A DNA stretch of 64,000 nucleotides from Hibiscus mutabilis. Lineage: Eukaryota > Streptophyta > Magnoliopsida > Malvales > Malvaceae. Below the pieces are notes generated by a model. The model saw nothing but the letters and a program-made list of their open reading frames with translations, searched no databases and was not told the origin of the DNA. Location: NCBI GenBank assembly GCA_019671005.1, contig CM033718.1:28660508-28724507 (forward strand), given 5' to 3'. The translations under genes were made by a program, and so were the position numbers. Of this stretch, positions 20,516 to 35,400 are shown piece by piece. Within the stretch, counting starts at the first letter, position 1; each line of letters starts with the position of its first letter.

Positions 20516-23500
20516 TGTAACACCCCTAAAGTTGGCCTAGGAAAGTTACCACAATATAAACTATAGGCTAATTGAATACATGAGCTAATCAATTTAAGGA
20601 ATAAAGAACATTGGCCATCCTTAAGGTCGAATAAGTGAAATTAGAACCAAATTGAATTGAAATTGAAACTAGAAGGCTTAAATGGAAGGATTGAAATATG
20701 AACATGCAAAGCTATAGGGATTGTATGTAAATTTCATTAGAATTAAAGGCCTTGACACATGTTCTCATTGGAAGAGAACATGTGCCTTATTGTATGATGA
20801 CTCATGGCTAGGTGGGTAAAGATGAACAAAAGTTTTGTCATCTTCCTCCCTATGTCATCCTCCATAGCCGATTGTTGATAGAGAAAGGGGTGAGAAAAAG
20901 CTTCATACATCACCTTCAAATTCATGCTTTTTTATTTAACTTTGATCAAATTAGCTTGGAGAAGGTATATTGCTTGATCCTTACATGTTATGTGATGTTG
21001 AATCTTTAGATTTTGATGTTCTTATTGCCTAGATTGATTAGGATGATTGTTATGCATGTTAGGATCATGTTAGCTTCTAATAGAACTTGAAATTGTGATT
21101 TCTAGTAGCTAAATTGCTAAAGAAAATGTATATGGTTGCTGGAAATTTGAGAATTGGAAGTATGATTGAAAACGGTTTTGATTAGGGATTGTTTTAGTAG
21201 TGAAAATGTGTGAATAGGCTAAATGTATATAGAACCATGTTTCAATCTATTGGTAAATGAATAGAGTAGACAACTTGCTGGAAAATGAATGCACCTAATT
21301 GGATTAGTTAAAACTAGGTAATGGACTACTCAATTGGTGAATTGGATGTATAATGTTGATCAAATAGATCAAATTGAATTTAACATGATAATGCCCTGTT
21401 TTAAGCACATTTCTAGGTGAATTAGAATGACCTAGACATGTATGAAAATGAAAATAAGTTGAATTGCCATGTTAGAACCTTGTTAAAATGAGTTATGAAA
21501 CTAGAAACTCAACCTAGTGTAATCTGCCCAGAATGTTGTGTTCTGGGCAGTAACTTTGAAAAATCACCATAAATTGTATAAAATGAATTTAAGGATGAAA
21601 TTTTTATGGATAGTACCTTTACATGTCTAAATTTATTATCAGAAAGCATAACTAAATTCTGGATTGTAGAATGAATTGTAGAGAAGAAACACTAGGGACA
21701 GTGCAAACTGTCCAGTGTAGCAAATTGCTCTGTCTTTAAGTTAAAAACTGCATTAATTGGAAAGAACTAAAATGCTAGACCTATATGGTTAGAAATAAAA
21801 TTACGTTATCTTTCCAACGGTGTAAACCAATTGAAATTCTGACGTACAAAATGAAAGTTATGCATGTTTAAGTGAACAGGCTACATGCTGCCTAGTGACA
21901 ACAGTTTAGGTAATTGTACACTGTTTTGTGGCAATTTGTAAACTGTTTTGTAAAGAGTTTTAGGACATTGATTATGCCCTGTTTTACATGAACTGGAGTG
22001 TAGGTAAGTGTGGTTAAGTGTAGTAAAGAAAATATATGGACATGCTGCCAGATTTGTATATGTTGTATATTGTAACATTGCCTAGATTAAATGACTTTGT
22101 GAACTTGTTTTGATATGTGTTTACTTCTAAAGTGTTAGAACCAGGAGTGAACTTGGTGGATGAGGAAAGAGTGGATCATCCTAAAGGCAAGAACAAAGGA
22201 GTGTGGATCAAGACTAGCTAAGCTTAGAGTATTGTTAGTGTAGTTATCTCTAGGGTTAGGACTAGGTCCTAACCAATGCATGCTTGTTTACATTCTTGTA
22301 ATGCTTAAATGAACCTAATATGGACTTGACTTAATAAGGGAAGAATGACTAGTAATGCATGAAATTTGATCACATCTTGAATACATTTTTTATTCGAATG
22401 TTAAGCATGTTTAAGTGGTAACATTGGTGCTTGTATGTGTCATGACGCATGTGATCGAATGCTAAAGAACTTGCTTGAGATATTATCTCATCTTGATGAA
22501 ATGAACACATGAGAATTATATGTGAGCTATGGCTCAATTGGCCTAAGAGCCTTGCATGAAATGAACTTGCTACTTGACATGATCTTGAACTTTAAATACT
22601 TGTATAAAAGGCTTAAATCAAACAACCTTGGTAGCTAGTTGGACTAGGCAAAAGGGCATGCCTTAGAGTCTAGAACTCATTGTATAAGGGTGGACTACAG
22701 TCCAGTGCTAAGGCCCCTATTTGGCGATAGACGGAGGGTACGTATATGGTATTTGGTGACAGTATGAGGGTTGACCAGCACTACGGTTCATCTTGTGGTG
22801 ACAGTTGGTTGGAGACTCGATTACCTATACAATCTAAGTACCAAGGGGATTGTTTAATTGATAATAAATGAAATAACAATCCTATATCACATGTTACTTG
22901 TCTTGAAAGCCATGATGTGTATGTTAATTGGCATGAAAACCATGAATTGTATGTTACTTGTCATGTAAGCATGACTTACTTGATTACTTGTTATGTAAGT
23001 TTTATTTGCTTGATTCTTGATATGAAAGCATGAAGTATGATTCCATGTTTCTTGTATCCTATACTAGCCGAATGTTATAATCCTTAGCTAGGATTACTCT
23101 ATTTCTTGAAATCTTTAGCTAAGGTCATTCTTGATTAAATGACACAAAACTTGATATAACAAATGGTTAGAACTAGTACTACCTCACTAAGTACATTCTT
23201 GTACTTATCACTCTCGTTTTCATTCTTCCCAACCTACAGGATAAAGGAATCGAGTGTTGCTTGATCTTGAAGCATGTTACTTGGAGCTAGAAACAAGTCA
23301 CACAAGCATTGCCTAAGTATGGTTTCATACTTGTTTCGTATATCTCCTAGATTGGTGGCACTAGAATGTATATAGTTTATCTTGATCATGCATTTTGGAA
23401 CACTTGAAACTTGTATATATTGTCCTTGTATGGGCCTACTATGTCATGATCTTGGATGATAATATGAAACATGTAATGAACTTAAATTTCATATAATGGA

Positions 23501-24168
23501 ATGGTATTTGCTGTGCACATATGGATTTATATATGGAATGATCAAGTGTTTGATATAGTTTACCTTGGAACATTCGAATGCCTTGTTTATGTACATGTGT
23601 ATGGTTGAATTGAAAGTAGAATGAGATGAACCATGCTACTTGACCTACCATTCGAATGTTTCATGTCTTGTATGAATATACCTTGATGTAGGTACTGTTT
23701 GGTGTTAGTATGATGATTGGCGAATGGATAGGTATAGTGTATGACTTGAATGGAAACTAGTTACATGCAAATTGAATGTTCAAGAATCATGTTAGTAATT
23801 TAGGTATGAGATATTACATGTATACATCTAGGATCAATGAAATGAAATGAAGCATGTTTGTACCCTTAGGTCTTTCGAATGAGGTATGATAACATGGATT
23901 GAAAATGCAAAATGAATCATGAAAGTAGTAACCTATAATGTAAGCATGAAAGCAAAATTTTTAATGGTCTATTCGAATGCCCTTCATATCTTGAAATCAA
24001 TTGTGTGTTTGCTTGCATGATAATTATTGAATGTTTGGTTCCTTGTTAGTTAAGTAACTCATCTAATGAGGATGAGTTATCAATTATTGCTTGCTTGTTC
24101 TTGCTTGTATTGCTTGTATTGTAATGTCCTTGCCGGTTTGCTACTAACCCGGGGTAGGGGTTGTTACA
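20516..24168 (+). repeat. 3' LTR of the Tekay element (3653 bp)
   Basis: TGTAACACCCC...GGGTTGTTACA. Collinear with 5143-8807. Near its end it lacks about 25 bp present in the 5' LTR (the stretch with AACGTTCCTGAG) and carries a short duplication of CTTGTATTG. Confidence 0.93.
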
Positions 24169-24173
24169 TATAC
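24169..24173. repeat. TSD, right copy (TATAC)
   Basis: Pairs with TAAAC at 5138-5142, one mismatch. Confidence 0.65.
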
Positions 24174-26401
24174 AAGGTAAATTAACATGAACCATATGCT
24201 TATACATATACTAGTGTGCCACCATCCTAGGAGTTTATACATATGGTAACAAGACAATACACAAGAGTCTTGAGATGTGACTTAAAATCCCTTGATCACG
24301 ATCAAACTCAAACTTCTAAATCCTGTATATGCATGGAGATGAAGTGCATTAGGCTTACATAGCCTCAGCGAGGTAGTAACTAATGATATACACACAATGA
24401 TCAACAAACGGCAAAAGTAATCATACAAGATCTATAAGCATTTAAGTTAACTTAGTGTGATGATGTCTTAATTTAAAGACTTATTTCGGAAGTTTATTTA
24501 AAGACTTATGAATCGTAAATCTTTTTATACTCATTAAGAGTCTTAACATCTTTAAGTCATCGAGAGCCTTTCATAACTTTATGCTCACTAAGAGTTATCA
24601 ATTCAATGCTCACCACCAGCTACCAATTCAATGCTCACTAAGAGCTATCAATTCAATGCTCATCACGAGCTACCAATTCAATGCTCACTGAGAGCTATCA
24701 ATTACCTAATATGTTCATAACTCTTTCATGTCTTTTACCGATTTGCCTTGGATTGCTATTGGTGATGAATAACATATCATTAATCCAAGTGATACTTAGC
24801 TCAGAGCATATAGCAAAGGCTAATATCGAATATTTCAACAAGCAATGGTAACTTAGTACCATTGAAACATATCAATGGGGCATCCCCCGAGCAATAGCTT
24901 GAACAAGAGTACCAAAGGTACTAAAAGATCATTCGATCTTAATAACAAGGGGCCTTAGTCCAAACATTTTAGGCATCAACCAATATATCCAAGGTCTTCC
25001 ATTTACATGGGCAACTTATATGTTTTATCTTAGTTTTGTCATTCAGGAATTTGCTTATTGTATAATTAACTTTGCTTTTAAAGTTAACAGAGATGTCTTA
25101 GGTTACAAGTAACCTAGCTTGTTTTCTTATTTCAATAACTTATTATACAATTCAAGCTTTCTTACTCTTTAACTCCTTAGAGTTAACTAGTCAATGTTTA
25201 TTGAGGACCTTACTGTCATTGATTAGTGGTTATGTTATTCCAAGCTTTTCAACAAATATAAAAGTCATCTCAACATCATGGAAATTCCATAAACAATTAT
25301 TCAAGCATAGCAAGGCATTTAAACATAAAAATACAACGTTGTTCAAGTCTAAATATGAATGTCATGCTATGAATGTATGCTCATCCACAATTAGCTCTAT
25401 TTGAGCCTTTTTACACAATGTACATGTAATGCAATTCATTCACAACCAATCAATACATAATCTTAACAAATTAAACATCGGGATAACTCTGCGTTACCCA
25501 AGACTCAAGTGACTACACTCACCTCGTTATTTCAAAGTTATGGAATACCTGAACCACAATCCTAACTTCTTTTCACCAATCCATTTCGAAGCATTCCATA
25601 TCACAAAGGTACCTCAAAATAAACATAACAATCCATTAATATCATTCTAAACTAAATCCTTACAATAACACCCCCTAAATGTAATTATATACATTCAAAA
25701 CTGTCCAATTTAAGTTGGTGCACTCAATAGCATCAAAACAGTCCATATATTATTAAAACAATCCCTAGATGATCATGTATAGGTAGAGCGACACATGTAA
25801 TACATATACACATTTTAACATTATCAAAATAGTCCTCCTACATTCATGTTTTTCCATGAGATTTTCTAAATATCTTATATGGTTGGCTGCTGCCGGGCAG
25901 ACTGCACATCTCTCATTTAAAGTTTCATAACTTCCATTCCGTACATCAGAATTTCGAACCGTTTACACCGTTGGAAAGCTGACTCAACTAGCTTTCTAAC
26001 CATATAGGCCTTGAACTTTTAGTCCTTATGAATTAATACAGTTTTTAATCTAAAGATACACTCAATTTTGCCACCAGACAGATTACACTGCTATTTTTAT
26101 AAACTGCTATTTAGCTCGTAATTCAGTTTCGTTTGTTTTAAAATGAAACTAGACATGACAATCTTTTCAACCATATAAATTATAGGTTATAATTCTACTA
26201 GTACGATTTATAGCAATTTTTCAAAGTCACAGCTAATGTAGATTTTAAAGCTGTTTACAAGGTACAATGCAGGGCAGATTCTTTATAACTCATTTCCAGG
26301 CCTTATTTTTCCTTCTAACAAGACTTCCAAACAACTTAGATGATCCTACTATCAATCTTATATAATATAGGCTTGAAACCTAGCAAAACATTCATTCAGA
26401 A
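24174..26401 (-). repeat. E left LTR, segment 2
   Basis: Minus-orientation Tekay-type LTR: a GTGCCACC...TAGGAG motif, the minisatellite at 24581, the reverse of the GCTGCCNGGCAG / TTTCCAACG blocks near 25890-25980. No coding sequence. Confidence 0.7.
24581..24705. repeat. 25-bp minisatellite, five units (E left LTR)
   Basis: Unit ATGCTCACTAAGAGCTATCA plus ATTCA, five copies with a few substitutions (24581, 24606, 24631, 24656, 24681). It lies in the LTR slot that is repetitive in every related LTR here. Confidence 0.88.
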
Positions 26402-29400
26402 TTGTAACACTCTAAACTTGGCCTAGGAAAGTTACCACAATCTAAACTATAGGCTAATTGAATATATGAGCTAATCAAATTAAAGAAGAAAGAACATTAG
26501 CCATCCTTAAGATCAAATAAGTGAAATTAGAACCAAATTGAATTGAAATTAAAACTAGAAGGCTTAAATGGAAGGATGGAAATGTGAACATGCAAAACTC
26601 TAGAGATTGCATGCAAATGTCATTAGAAATGGAGGCCTAGACACATGTTCTCATTTGATGAGAACATGTGCCTATTGGAAGGATGACTCACGGCAACATG
26701 GTGTAAAGAATAACAAAAATTTTGTCATCTTCCTCCCAAAACATCCCATAGCCAAATTGCTTGAGAGAGAAAAGGGGGAGAGAAAGCTTCATACATCACC
26801 TTCAATTCAAGCTTCTTGATTTAACTTTGAACAAATTAGCTTGGAGAAGGTATAATGCTTGATTCTTACATGTTATAGGATGCTTGAATGTTGAGATTTT
26901 GATGTTCTTGTTGCCTAAATTGATTAGGATGATTGTTATGTATGTTAGTATCATGTTAGCTTCTAGTAGTACTTGAGATTGGGAATGCTAGTAGCTAAAT
27001 TTGTAATGAGAGTGTATATGGTTGAAAACAGTTTTGATTAGGGACTGTTTTACTAGTGAAAATGTTTAAGCATGCTAATTGAATGTAATGCCCTGTTTTG
27101 ATCATGTTGGTAGGTGAATTGAGGCTTGAATAGAGTAAATAAGTTGCTGGAAAATGAATGCACATAATTGGATTTTTAAAACTAGGTAATGGACTGCTCA
27201 AATGGTGAATTAGAAGTATAATGTTGATCAAATAGATCAAATTGAATTTAACATGATAATACCCTGTTTTAAGCACATTGCTAAGTGAATTAGACTGACC
27301 TAGACATGTAAGAACATGAAAATAAGTTGAATTGCCATGTTAGAATCTTGTTTAGATGAGTTATGAAACTAGAAACTCAACCTAGTGTAATCTGCCCAGA
27401 ATACTCTGTTCTGGGTAGTAACTTTGAAAAAATCACCGTAAATTGTGTAAAATGAATTTAAGGCTAAATTTTTTATGGATAGTACCTTAACATTTCTAAA
27501 TTCATTAGGAGGAAACAGAACTGAATTCTGGATTGTAGAATGAATCGTACAGAAGAAACACTAGGGACAATGCAAACTGTCCAGTGTTGTAAATTGCCAT
27601 GTCTTTAAGTTAAAAACTATATTAATTGGAAAATAAATAAAATTCATGGTTAGAAATAAAGTTAAGTTAGCTTTCCAACGGTGTAAGCCAATTGAAATTC
27701 CGACGTACGGAATGAAAGTTATGCATGTTTATGTGAACAAAGTACATGCTGCCTAGTAACAACCGTTTAGGTAATTGTACACTATTTTGTGGCAGTTTTA
27801 AACTGTTTTGTAAACAATTTTGGGACATTGATTTCTGCCCTGTTTTACATGAATTAAAGTATAGATAAGTGTAGTTATGTATAGTAAAGAATATATATGA
27901 ACATGCTGCCAGATTTGTATATGTTGTGTACTTGTAACATTGCTTTGATTGAATGATTATGTGAACTTCTTTTAACATGTATGTACTTGTGTAATGTGTT
28001 AGAACCAGGAGTGAACTTGGTTGATGAGGAAAGGGTGGAACATTCTAAAGCTAAGAACAAAGGAGTGTGGATCCAAGACTAGCTAAGCTTGGAGTTTTGT
28101 GAGTGTAGTTTACTTGAGAGTTAAGACTAGGTCCCAACTAAAGCAAGCATGTCTAAATTCTTGAATTGTTAATTGACTTAATATATCTTGATCTATAAAG
28201 GAAGAATGATTAAAGTAATGCATGAAACTTGATCACACCCTTGAATACATTTTTCGATTCGATTGCTAAGCATGTTTAAGTGGTAACATTGGTGCTTGTA
28301 TGTGTTATGTGGCATGTGATCAAATGCTTAAAGAAATTGCTTGTAATGTTATCTCACTTGATGAAATGAACACATGAGAATTACTTAATATGTGAGCTAC
28401 GGCTCAATTAGCCTAACGGTCTAGTATGAAATGAATTTACTTGACATGGTCTTGAACTTGAAATACTTGTATAAATGGCTTAAATCGAACAACCTTGGTA
28501 GCTAGTTGGACTAGGTAGAAGGGCATGCCTTAGAGTCTAGAGCTCATTGTGTTAGGGTGGACTACGGTCAAAGACTCTGTGGTCTTTAGCGACAGTAGGA
28601 GGGTTGACCAGCACTATGGTGCATCTTGTGGCGACAGTTGGTTGGAGACTCGATTACCTATACAAACTAAGTACCAAGGGGGTTGTTTAATTGATAACAA
28701 ATGAAATAACAATCATATAGCATATGTTACTTGTCTTGAAAGTTATATAATGAATGTTACTTGACATGAAAGCCTTGAATTGTATGTTACTTGACATGGA
28801 AGCCTTGAATTATATGTTACTTGACATTAAAGCCATGAATTGTATGTTACTTAACATGAAAGCCATGAATTGTATGTTACTTGTTATGTAAGCATGATTT
28901 GCTTGATTTCTTGACATACAAGCTTGAATTATTATTCATTGTTTCTTGTATCCTATACTAGCCGAATGCTTGAAATCCTTAGCTAGGATCATTCTTGTTT
29001 AATTGACACTTAACTTGATATAACAAATGGTTAGAACTAGTTACTACCTCACTAAGTACATTCTTGTACTTATCACTCTTGTTTCATTCTTCCCAACCAA
29101 CAGGATAAATGATTCTATCATTGCTTGATCTTGAAGCCTAATTTCTTGAGCTCGAAGCAAGACACAAGCATAGTTAAAGTATGGTTTCATACTTGTTTTG
29201 TATGTCTCCTAGATTGGTGTCATTAGTTTGTATACAGTTTATCTTGATCATGCATTTTGGAATTCTTGAAACTTGTATATATGTGTGTTCTTGAATGGGC
29301 CAACTATGTTATGAACTTATTGACAAGTTTGTATTGAACTTAAATTACATGTAATGGAATGAGGTTTTGCTGCGCATATGAATATACAAATGGTAGGATC

Positions 29401-29879
29401 AAGTGTTTGAACTAGTTTACATTGAGACATTCGAATATCTTGGAAAATATATGGTTGCTTGTGTGTGAATATACCTTGTTATAAGTGTTACTGTGCATTT
29501 GTATGGTAAAGGCCGAATGGTATAGATGTTTGGAACTAGTTACATGCAATTTGTATGTTAACATGATCATGTTTAGTAATCTAAGTATGAAATGTTATAT
29601 GTTTCAAACTAAGGAACATTGAAGTGAAATGGAAGCATGTTGCATACTAGGGTCATTCGAATGATAATGATATAAGATGAAGTTAAGTGAATCATGAAAG
29701 TAGTAACCTATAATGACTTGTAAACAAAATATGGATTACTTGCTTGATAAGTAAGTATGCTTGGTTGCTTGCCAGTTAAGTAACTCGTCTAATAGGGATA
29801 AGTTAATCTATTCTTGCATTGTTCTTGTTGCTTGCTTGTATTGTATTGCCTTGTCCTTTCTTGGTAACGCTCCCGAGCT
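26402..29879 (+). repeat. Tekay LTR, plus strand, 3'-truncated solo copy
   Basis: Starts TGTAACACTCTAAACTTGGCC and follows the 5143/20516 LTRs to AACGCTCCCGAGC, then stops about 35 bp short of the expected GGGGTGTTACA end. No PBS or coding DNA follows, so it is a truncated solo LTR or a broken end. The left flank AGAAT has no matching right copy. Confidence 0.85.
28724..28895 (+). repeat. 30-bp tandem repeat, about six units
   Basis: Unit TATGTTACTTGACATGAAAG followed by CC(A/T)TGAATTG. The same array has only two or three units in the Tekay LTRs (7510-7610 and 22885-22985), so it has expanded here. Confidence 0.8.
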
Positions 29880-30489
29880 AATAAAAACGGTCTCAGTTTT
29901 GCATATCGAACAGGGCAGTCCACAATTTTACATATTCAAGCAAACTAATCAATATCACAAGTATGTACATTTAGTCATTTTGAAACAGTTTCTAAACTCC
30001 AATCTTTTTAATCGAACTACCTAGTTACAAATATATTCAATGGTCCATCAAAGCAGAACATAAATTTCTAGTTTTGTTCATTAAAACAATTTAATCTAAG
30101 CCTAAGAACAACACAAGCTGGGCAGATTCAAAAATCTGATTTTAAACTACTAAAATAGTCCCTTATTTTGGCTAGATAATTTCATTATTTTTAGGTTGCT
30201 CTAAAACAGTTTTGACTACCCGATAACAATCCAAAATGAGTGTTTTAACACAAATTTTATCCAGCCAACATTGATTTACAGTTTCGTATACAAACATCAC
30301 CTAATTTGACACTTACAAGTATCAAAACTGCTCAAAATTGTCTTTCATGCTTACTATCTTTGCAACCATGTCTTTTATCACTTATACACATTTGATTTGC
30401 TTGATTTTCGACTTTACTACCCATCAGCGTTTTAGTAACTTAAATCATTCCTATAATCCAGTTATCAATTCGTGAGCAAGCATGAAATT
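29880..30489 (-). repeat. E left LTR, segment 3
   Basis: Resumes minus-orientation LTR sequence after the truncated plus-strand LTR; ends at the TSD of relic H. Non-coding. Confidence 0.6.
30485..30489. repeat. TSD, left copy (AAATT), of relic H
   Basis: Matches AAATT at 48032-48036 exactly. Confidence 0.85.
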
Positions 30490-32406
30490 TGTAACACCCC
30501 TCGCACGGGTTAGGAGCGAGAAGCGTTATGACGAGAAAATGAACAGACAAACAAGAAATACGGGTCAATTAAATGTTTTTCTTTTAGAGTATAAGTGTAG
30601 CACAAGATGAATTCAAAACCAAGCAAGTATAGTTACTAGGTCTTGTCTATTTAGATTATTTTATATATGAATTCCTATCATAGTCTAACAATCTAGCGTA
30701 GCATTCTCTTATATCCATTCTTACATGACTTGAAAATACTAGCATACATGAACCTAAGAATCACATAAGCAATCATACAAATCATAGCCAATTCGAATGG
30801 TTCAAGAAGCATAACAACAAGGGATCTTTTACATACAATTCAATCATATATCCATTCAAGTATATATTATCATAGGAAATCACAAGCTTCAAGAAATTCC
30901 ATTTTAATCATCCCATGGCATATTCAAATCTCAAGCAAACCTTATATTTACATACCAAGTTCATTAATCCAAAAGCAAATACATATATACAATCTTTTAA
31001 CAAAACATGATGCATATGAACAAGTCTAAATCTACCTATGTGCCACCAACTAGGAGAATTCAATATAGCTACAAACCATAATTCAAGCTTCGAATGTCTC
31101 GCTTTGGTTCCAAGAAAGATAGCTTCAAGGTCAAGGTATCGTTCGAAATAACTTTAACCTGAGGTTTGGGAAGAATGCAAACAAGAGTGATAAGTACATA
31201 ATGTACTTAGTGAGGTAGTATCTAGAACTAGTAGCTTATCAAGTTTAGGGTCGTTAATTCAATTACCACTTAATCAAGTTAGTTTGAAGCATAACTTAGA
31301 GTTCAATCATCAATTGAGTATACAATCACACAATGGTCAAGGGGTTCAATTCAAGGGTTTACCTTACACATTCAACAAGCAACTCATATTAAAAAAACTA
31401 GGCACCAATCAAGTGTTCAATCATTTCATTCGATTTAGGCCACCAAGCTACACAATTAAACCTTCCTATTTAATTTAGATTCATTTATGCTTTAACTTAT
31501 ATTTCGAGGAACAAGTAGTCTTAACCTTCCATTTATCAAGTGTCTTAATTGACCTTTTACCTATATTCATCACTCAAATCATTTATTTTACTTCATAGCA
31601 TGTAAACTTATTAGACTATTTGGTTAAGCCTAGTATTCTATATTAGTTAACTCTTGTCTTGGTTTCAAGTATAATTATCTAAGGTGATTCACTATTCAAG
31701 GCCAAGAGTTCATTTAGGGCAGTAACCAAATTGTCCAGCGGTTTACAAAACAGTGTACAAAATTATCCAAATCACCTAGACTGCTACTGCCAGGCAGCTT
31801 GTGCACTATTTACTTAAACATACATAATTTTCATTCCGTATGTCGAAATTTCAATTAGTTTACACCATTTGAAAGCTTACTTAACCCTCTGTACAACCGT
31901 TTAGACCTTTCATTTTAATGTATTTCCAATTAATATAGTTTTTAGTTCCAAGACAGGGTAATTGCATTTCTGGACAGTTTGCACTATCTAGAGGTTTTCA
32001 TTTTCAGATTCCATCTCAAAGTCCATAATTCAATTCCGTTTTCTCCTAATGAAAATAGACATATTAAGGTTCAATCCATATAAATTTAAGCCCTTAATTT
32101 GACCTATACAATTTATGGTGATTTTTCAAAGTTGTTGCCCAGAACGGAGTTTTCTTGGCAGATTTCACTAGACTTGATTTTAGATTCATTATTTACCTAG
32201 ACCATGCTTCTAACATTATTATTCAACATATACACATATTCCTACTAGTCTAGGTCAGTTCAATTTACCTATTAATATGATTAAAATAGGGCTTCATAGT
32301 ACTATATTCGAATTAATCCATTCGGTCAACAACATTCCTTTAATTTACTATTTGAGCAGTCCATCATCTAGTCTTAGCCAATTCAATTACATGTAGTTAT
32401 GGTTCA
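30490..32406 (-). repeat. Relic H, left LTR part
   Basis: LTR terminus with GTAACACCCC, the motif AAGTACATAATGTACTTAGT at about 31193, and the LTR core block GCCAGGCAGCTTGTGCAC near 31787 with TTTACACCATTTGAAAGC near 31860. No gene. Confidence 0.7.
32402..32406. repeat. TSD, left copy (GTTCA), of relic I
   Basis: Exact match to 44479-44483. Confidence 0.88.
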
Positions 32407-35400
32407 TGTAACACCCCATCCCCGGGTTAGCTGTAACCCGAGCGTTACCAGAAAGAAAGCAAAGCAATAGATAGGTTACTGGTCGAACAAGTAACCTTGG
32501 ATTACTTGACTTGCAGCGCAAGTAACCCAAACTAAACCTTTCAAGTCATACTATACATTCAAGCAATCCACATTAAACAAAAACCAACATACATAGCATA
32601 CTATTTTAGGTACAAATTTGTTCCATTTCATACCTATATCCCAAGTTACCATTATCATATTCCTATTCCATTCAAATCACATAATCATTCAAACAACAAT
32701 CAACAAGAGTAACATGCTTCACAATAGGTTACTATTAGACATGATCATTCTTTCATTCTTATTACAATTTAAAGTACCCTAATCGAATTATACTAGATGT
32801 TCACTAAACACATTTCAACTAGCTTACTTATATCTCAAGATGCTACTTATTCAACCGATTAACAAGTTCAATACAAAGCATCCAACTTACATTCTTTTAC
32901 ATGTTCATACCCTATTCGAATATCTAGTGTTCCCTTAGTACAATTCATTTGTTTCATTTTCAATCAAAACATAACATTTCATGGCATCCTTAGATAATAC
33001 ATTGTTAATGCATGCTTAATCATACCTTATCTCCAATCAATAGACATTACCGAATCATTCCAAAAGCCATAAGAACAAATGCATGATCATACCATTCTAG
33101 TCTAGCATTCGATTCATACAAGGTTCAACAAGCATTGCAAATCTATCATATTATGCGCAACATTATACCAACATATATATACATATCAACCAAGTCATAT
33201 ACATAGTTTGAATCATCCAAATTGGTTACATGTTAGGCCCATCAAAACATTACACAAACTAGTCTTAACAACACCACAAAATCCATGAGCAAGACTACAT
33301 ATTACAAGTTCTAGTGCCACCAAACTAGGAGTATACAAAGAGTATGAAATCATACTTTCAAGCTTGATTCAAAGTGTTGCTTCAAACCCAAGATATCCTC
33401 TTGAAGTATATTTAATCTGTTATGGGAAGAATGAAAAGTAGAGTGGTAAGTACAAGTTTTGTACTTAGTGAGGTAACACTAAGTCTAGCCAATTTCAAGT
33501 ATATATATCCAAGTTTACATGTAATCCAAAGAATCAAGACCATCACCATAAATCATGTACCATTCGAATTGCAAGGAGGAAAATATATGCAAGTTACACA
33601 TATCACTCAATCGATCATAGCAACATCCATCATGTAACCTTAAGCTATTTGAACATCTTGCTTAGAAGACAAGCAACCAATATTCCAACTATCAAGTAGG
33701 CATCCTTACACAAAGTCATCATTTATACATTTCTTCCATGAGAAGTAACTAGTTATTCAACCATTCATGAATCATCTTTGAAAGTAGGGAACTTCATTCA
33801 AATATCTTACAATACAAGCAATGTTCATTTGAATCATTAAGTCATCTTATAACACCCTGGGTAAGTAGCTTACTAGATAATCAAATCTTTATCAATATGC
33901 ACCGAAGTGCCAATATGTACCGTCGCGCCAATATGCACCGTAGCGCCAATATGCACCATAGTGCCAATATGCACCGTAGTGCCAATATGAGCTCAAGATT
34001 CTAAGGCATGCCCTCCTATCTATCAAACTAGCTACCAATGTTGTTGATTATCCATTTCATTTAAGCTTTACACATTTCATGATCCAATACAAGGTTATGC
34101 CATTTAAAGGCCAAGCCCTTAGGCTTATGGAGTCTTAACTCCCAATACAAAACTATCCATGACATTCGAATAGCATGAATACAAAGTGGTACCATTGTTC
34201 AATTCATTTCAATCTGCCATGTATAACATTCACAAACACATGCATATGTATGCAATGTGCGTACCTTATTCTCCAAGCAAGCATGCCATTTCTTTCCTTA
34301 GGCATAAGCAATGCAACATGACAAACATTTCATTACGTTTGCTTAACACCCAAGTAATACATAGATTAGGGCATCAAACAAGTTATCATACATGTCATTC
34401 TTCCCTTAATTAGCCAAATATGCATTAGGTCATGTTACATGGCAATTTCATTGAATTAACAATAGCAAAGTTGGTTAGGACCTAAGTCCCAACCCTAAGG
34501 ATAGTTACACTCACAATACTCCTAGCAATTCAATTGTCTTGAATCCAAATCCCTTTGCCTATAGCTTTGGGATGTCCACTCCTATCCTCTTCTTCCCCAA
34601 CTTGCTGCCCTTGGTCTAGCAAGCATAACACATTCACATTTCATCAAAACAAGCACACAATATCACACAATCATAATAGCAATCTTACCATATATGTACC
34701 TAACATTTAGCTACTGTTTTTATGCTTCCTTTAAAGCATTTCTTACTAGTTCAATTCCATATTTTTATTACTTCATTTTAAAGCATAATTGGACAGGTTA
34801 CAATGTCTCAAAACTGTTTTGGAAACAATTTGTTACTAGGTGCAAAAACAGTCCCAAACTGCCCAGGACACTGCTCCCTGGCTGTTTGCACATTGTCGCT
34901 TTAAATGGCCATATCGTTTAATCCGTATGTCGGAATTTCGATTGCTATACACCGTTGGAAATCTAGAAAAATTGTATATAAGACCATAATAGACATGAAT
35001 TTTATTTCTTAGCCAATTAATACAGTTTATTGTTCAAAGACAGGGCGTTTACACTGCCTGGACAGTTTGCACTGTCCAGCAATTCCTATTTACAGTTTCT
35101 AGCATAGGACCCATTTTTCAATTCTGTTTTCACCTAATGAAAGTAGACATAATAAGGATCATGTCATTAAAATTTCAGCCCTGAATTTGATCTATACAAT
35201 TTTTGGTGAATTTTCAAAGTGACTACCCAGAATAGAGCAATTCTGGGCAGGTTGCACCTATTCACATTTTAATGCCTTAAATTCATTTTAACCAATGTTT
35301 TGGCCCTATAATTCATTTAATATGATATTCTAAACATGTTGAGTCAATGTTAATCTATTATTCAAGGCAGCCAAAACAGAGTAAGTTGGTTACAATGCCT

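Larger units (their letters stand above)
5143..24168 (+). mobile_element. Tekay/Del-type chromovirus LTR retrotransposon (full-length, dead)
   Basis: Two LTRs of about 3.65 kb (5143-8807 and 20516-24168) flank a degenerate PBS, gag, protease, RT, RNase H, integrase, a chromodomain-like tail and a PPT, in gypsy order (integrase last). Removing two nested insertions (9086-11233 and 13080-17689) leaves an interior of about 4.9 kb, normal for this lineage. The LTRs differ at about five positions over one 120-bp stretch compared by eye (around 5340-5460 against 20700-20820), so the insertion is not very recent. It sits inside the left LTR of element E. Confidence 0.9.

Noticed and set aside
29761..30024. 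Hydrophobic 87-codon frame resembling a membrane peptide
   Set aside because: It runs across the break between the truncated Tekay LTR and LTR E, so it is a chance fusion.
34186..34413. 75-codon frame repeated at 42411-42638
   Set aside because: Duplicate LTR sequence of relic I; similarity reflects the LTR pair, not a gene.
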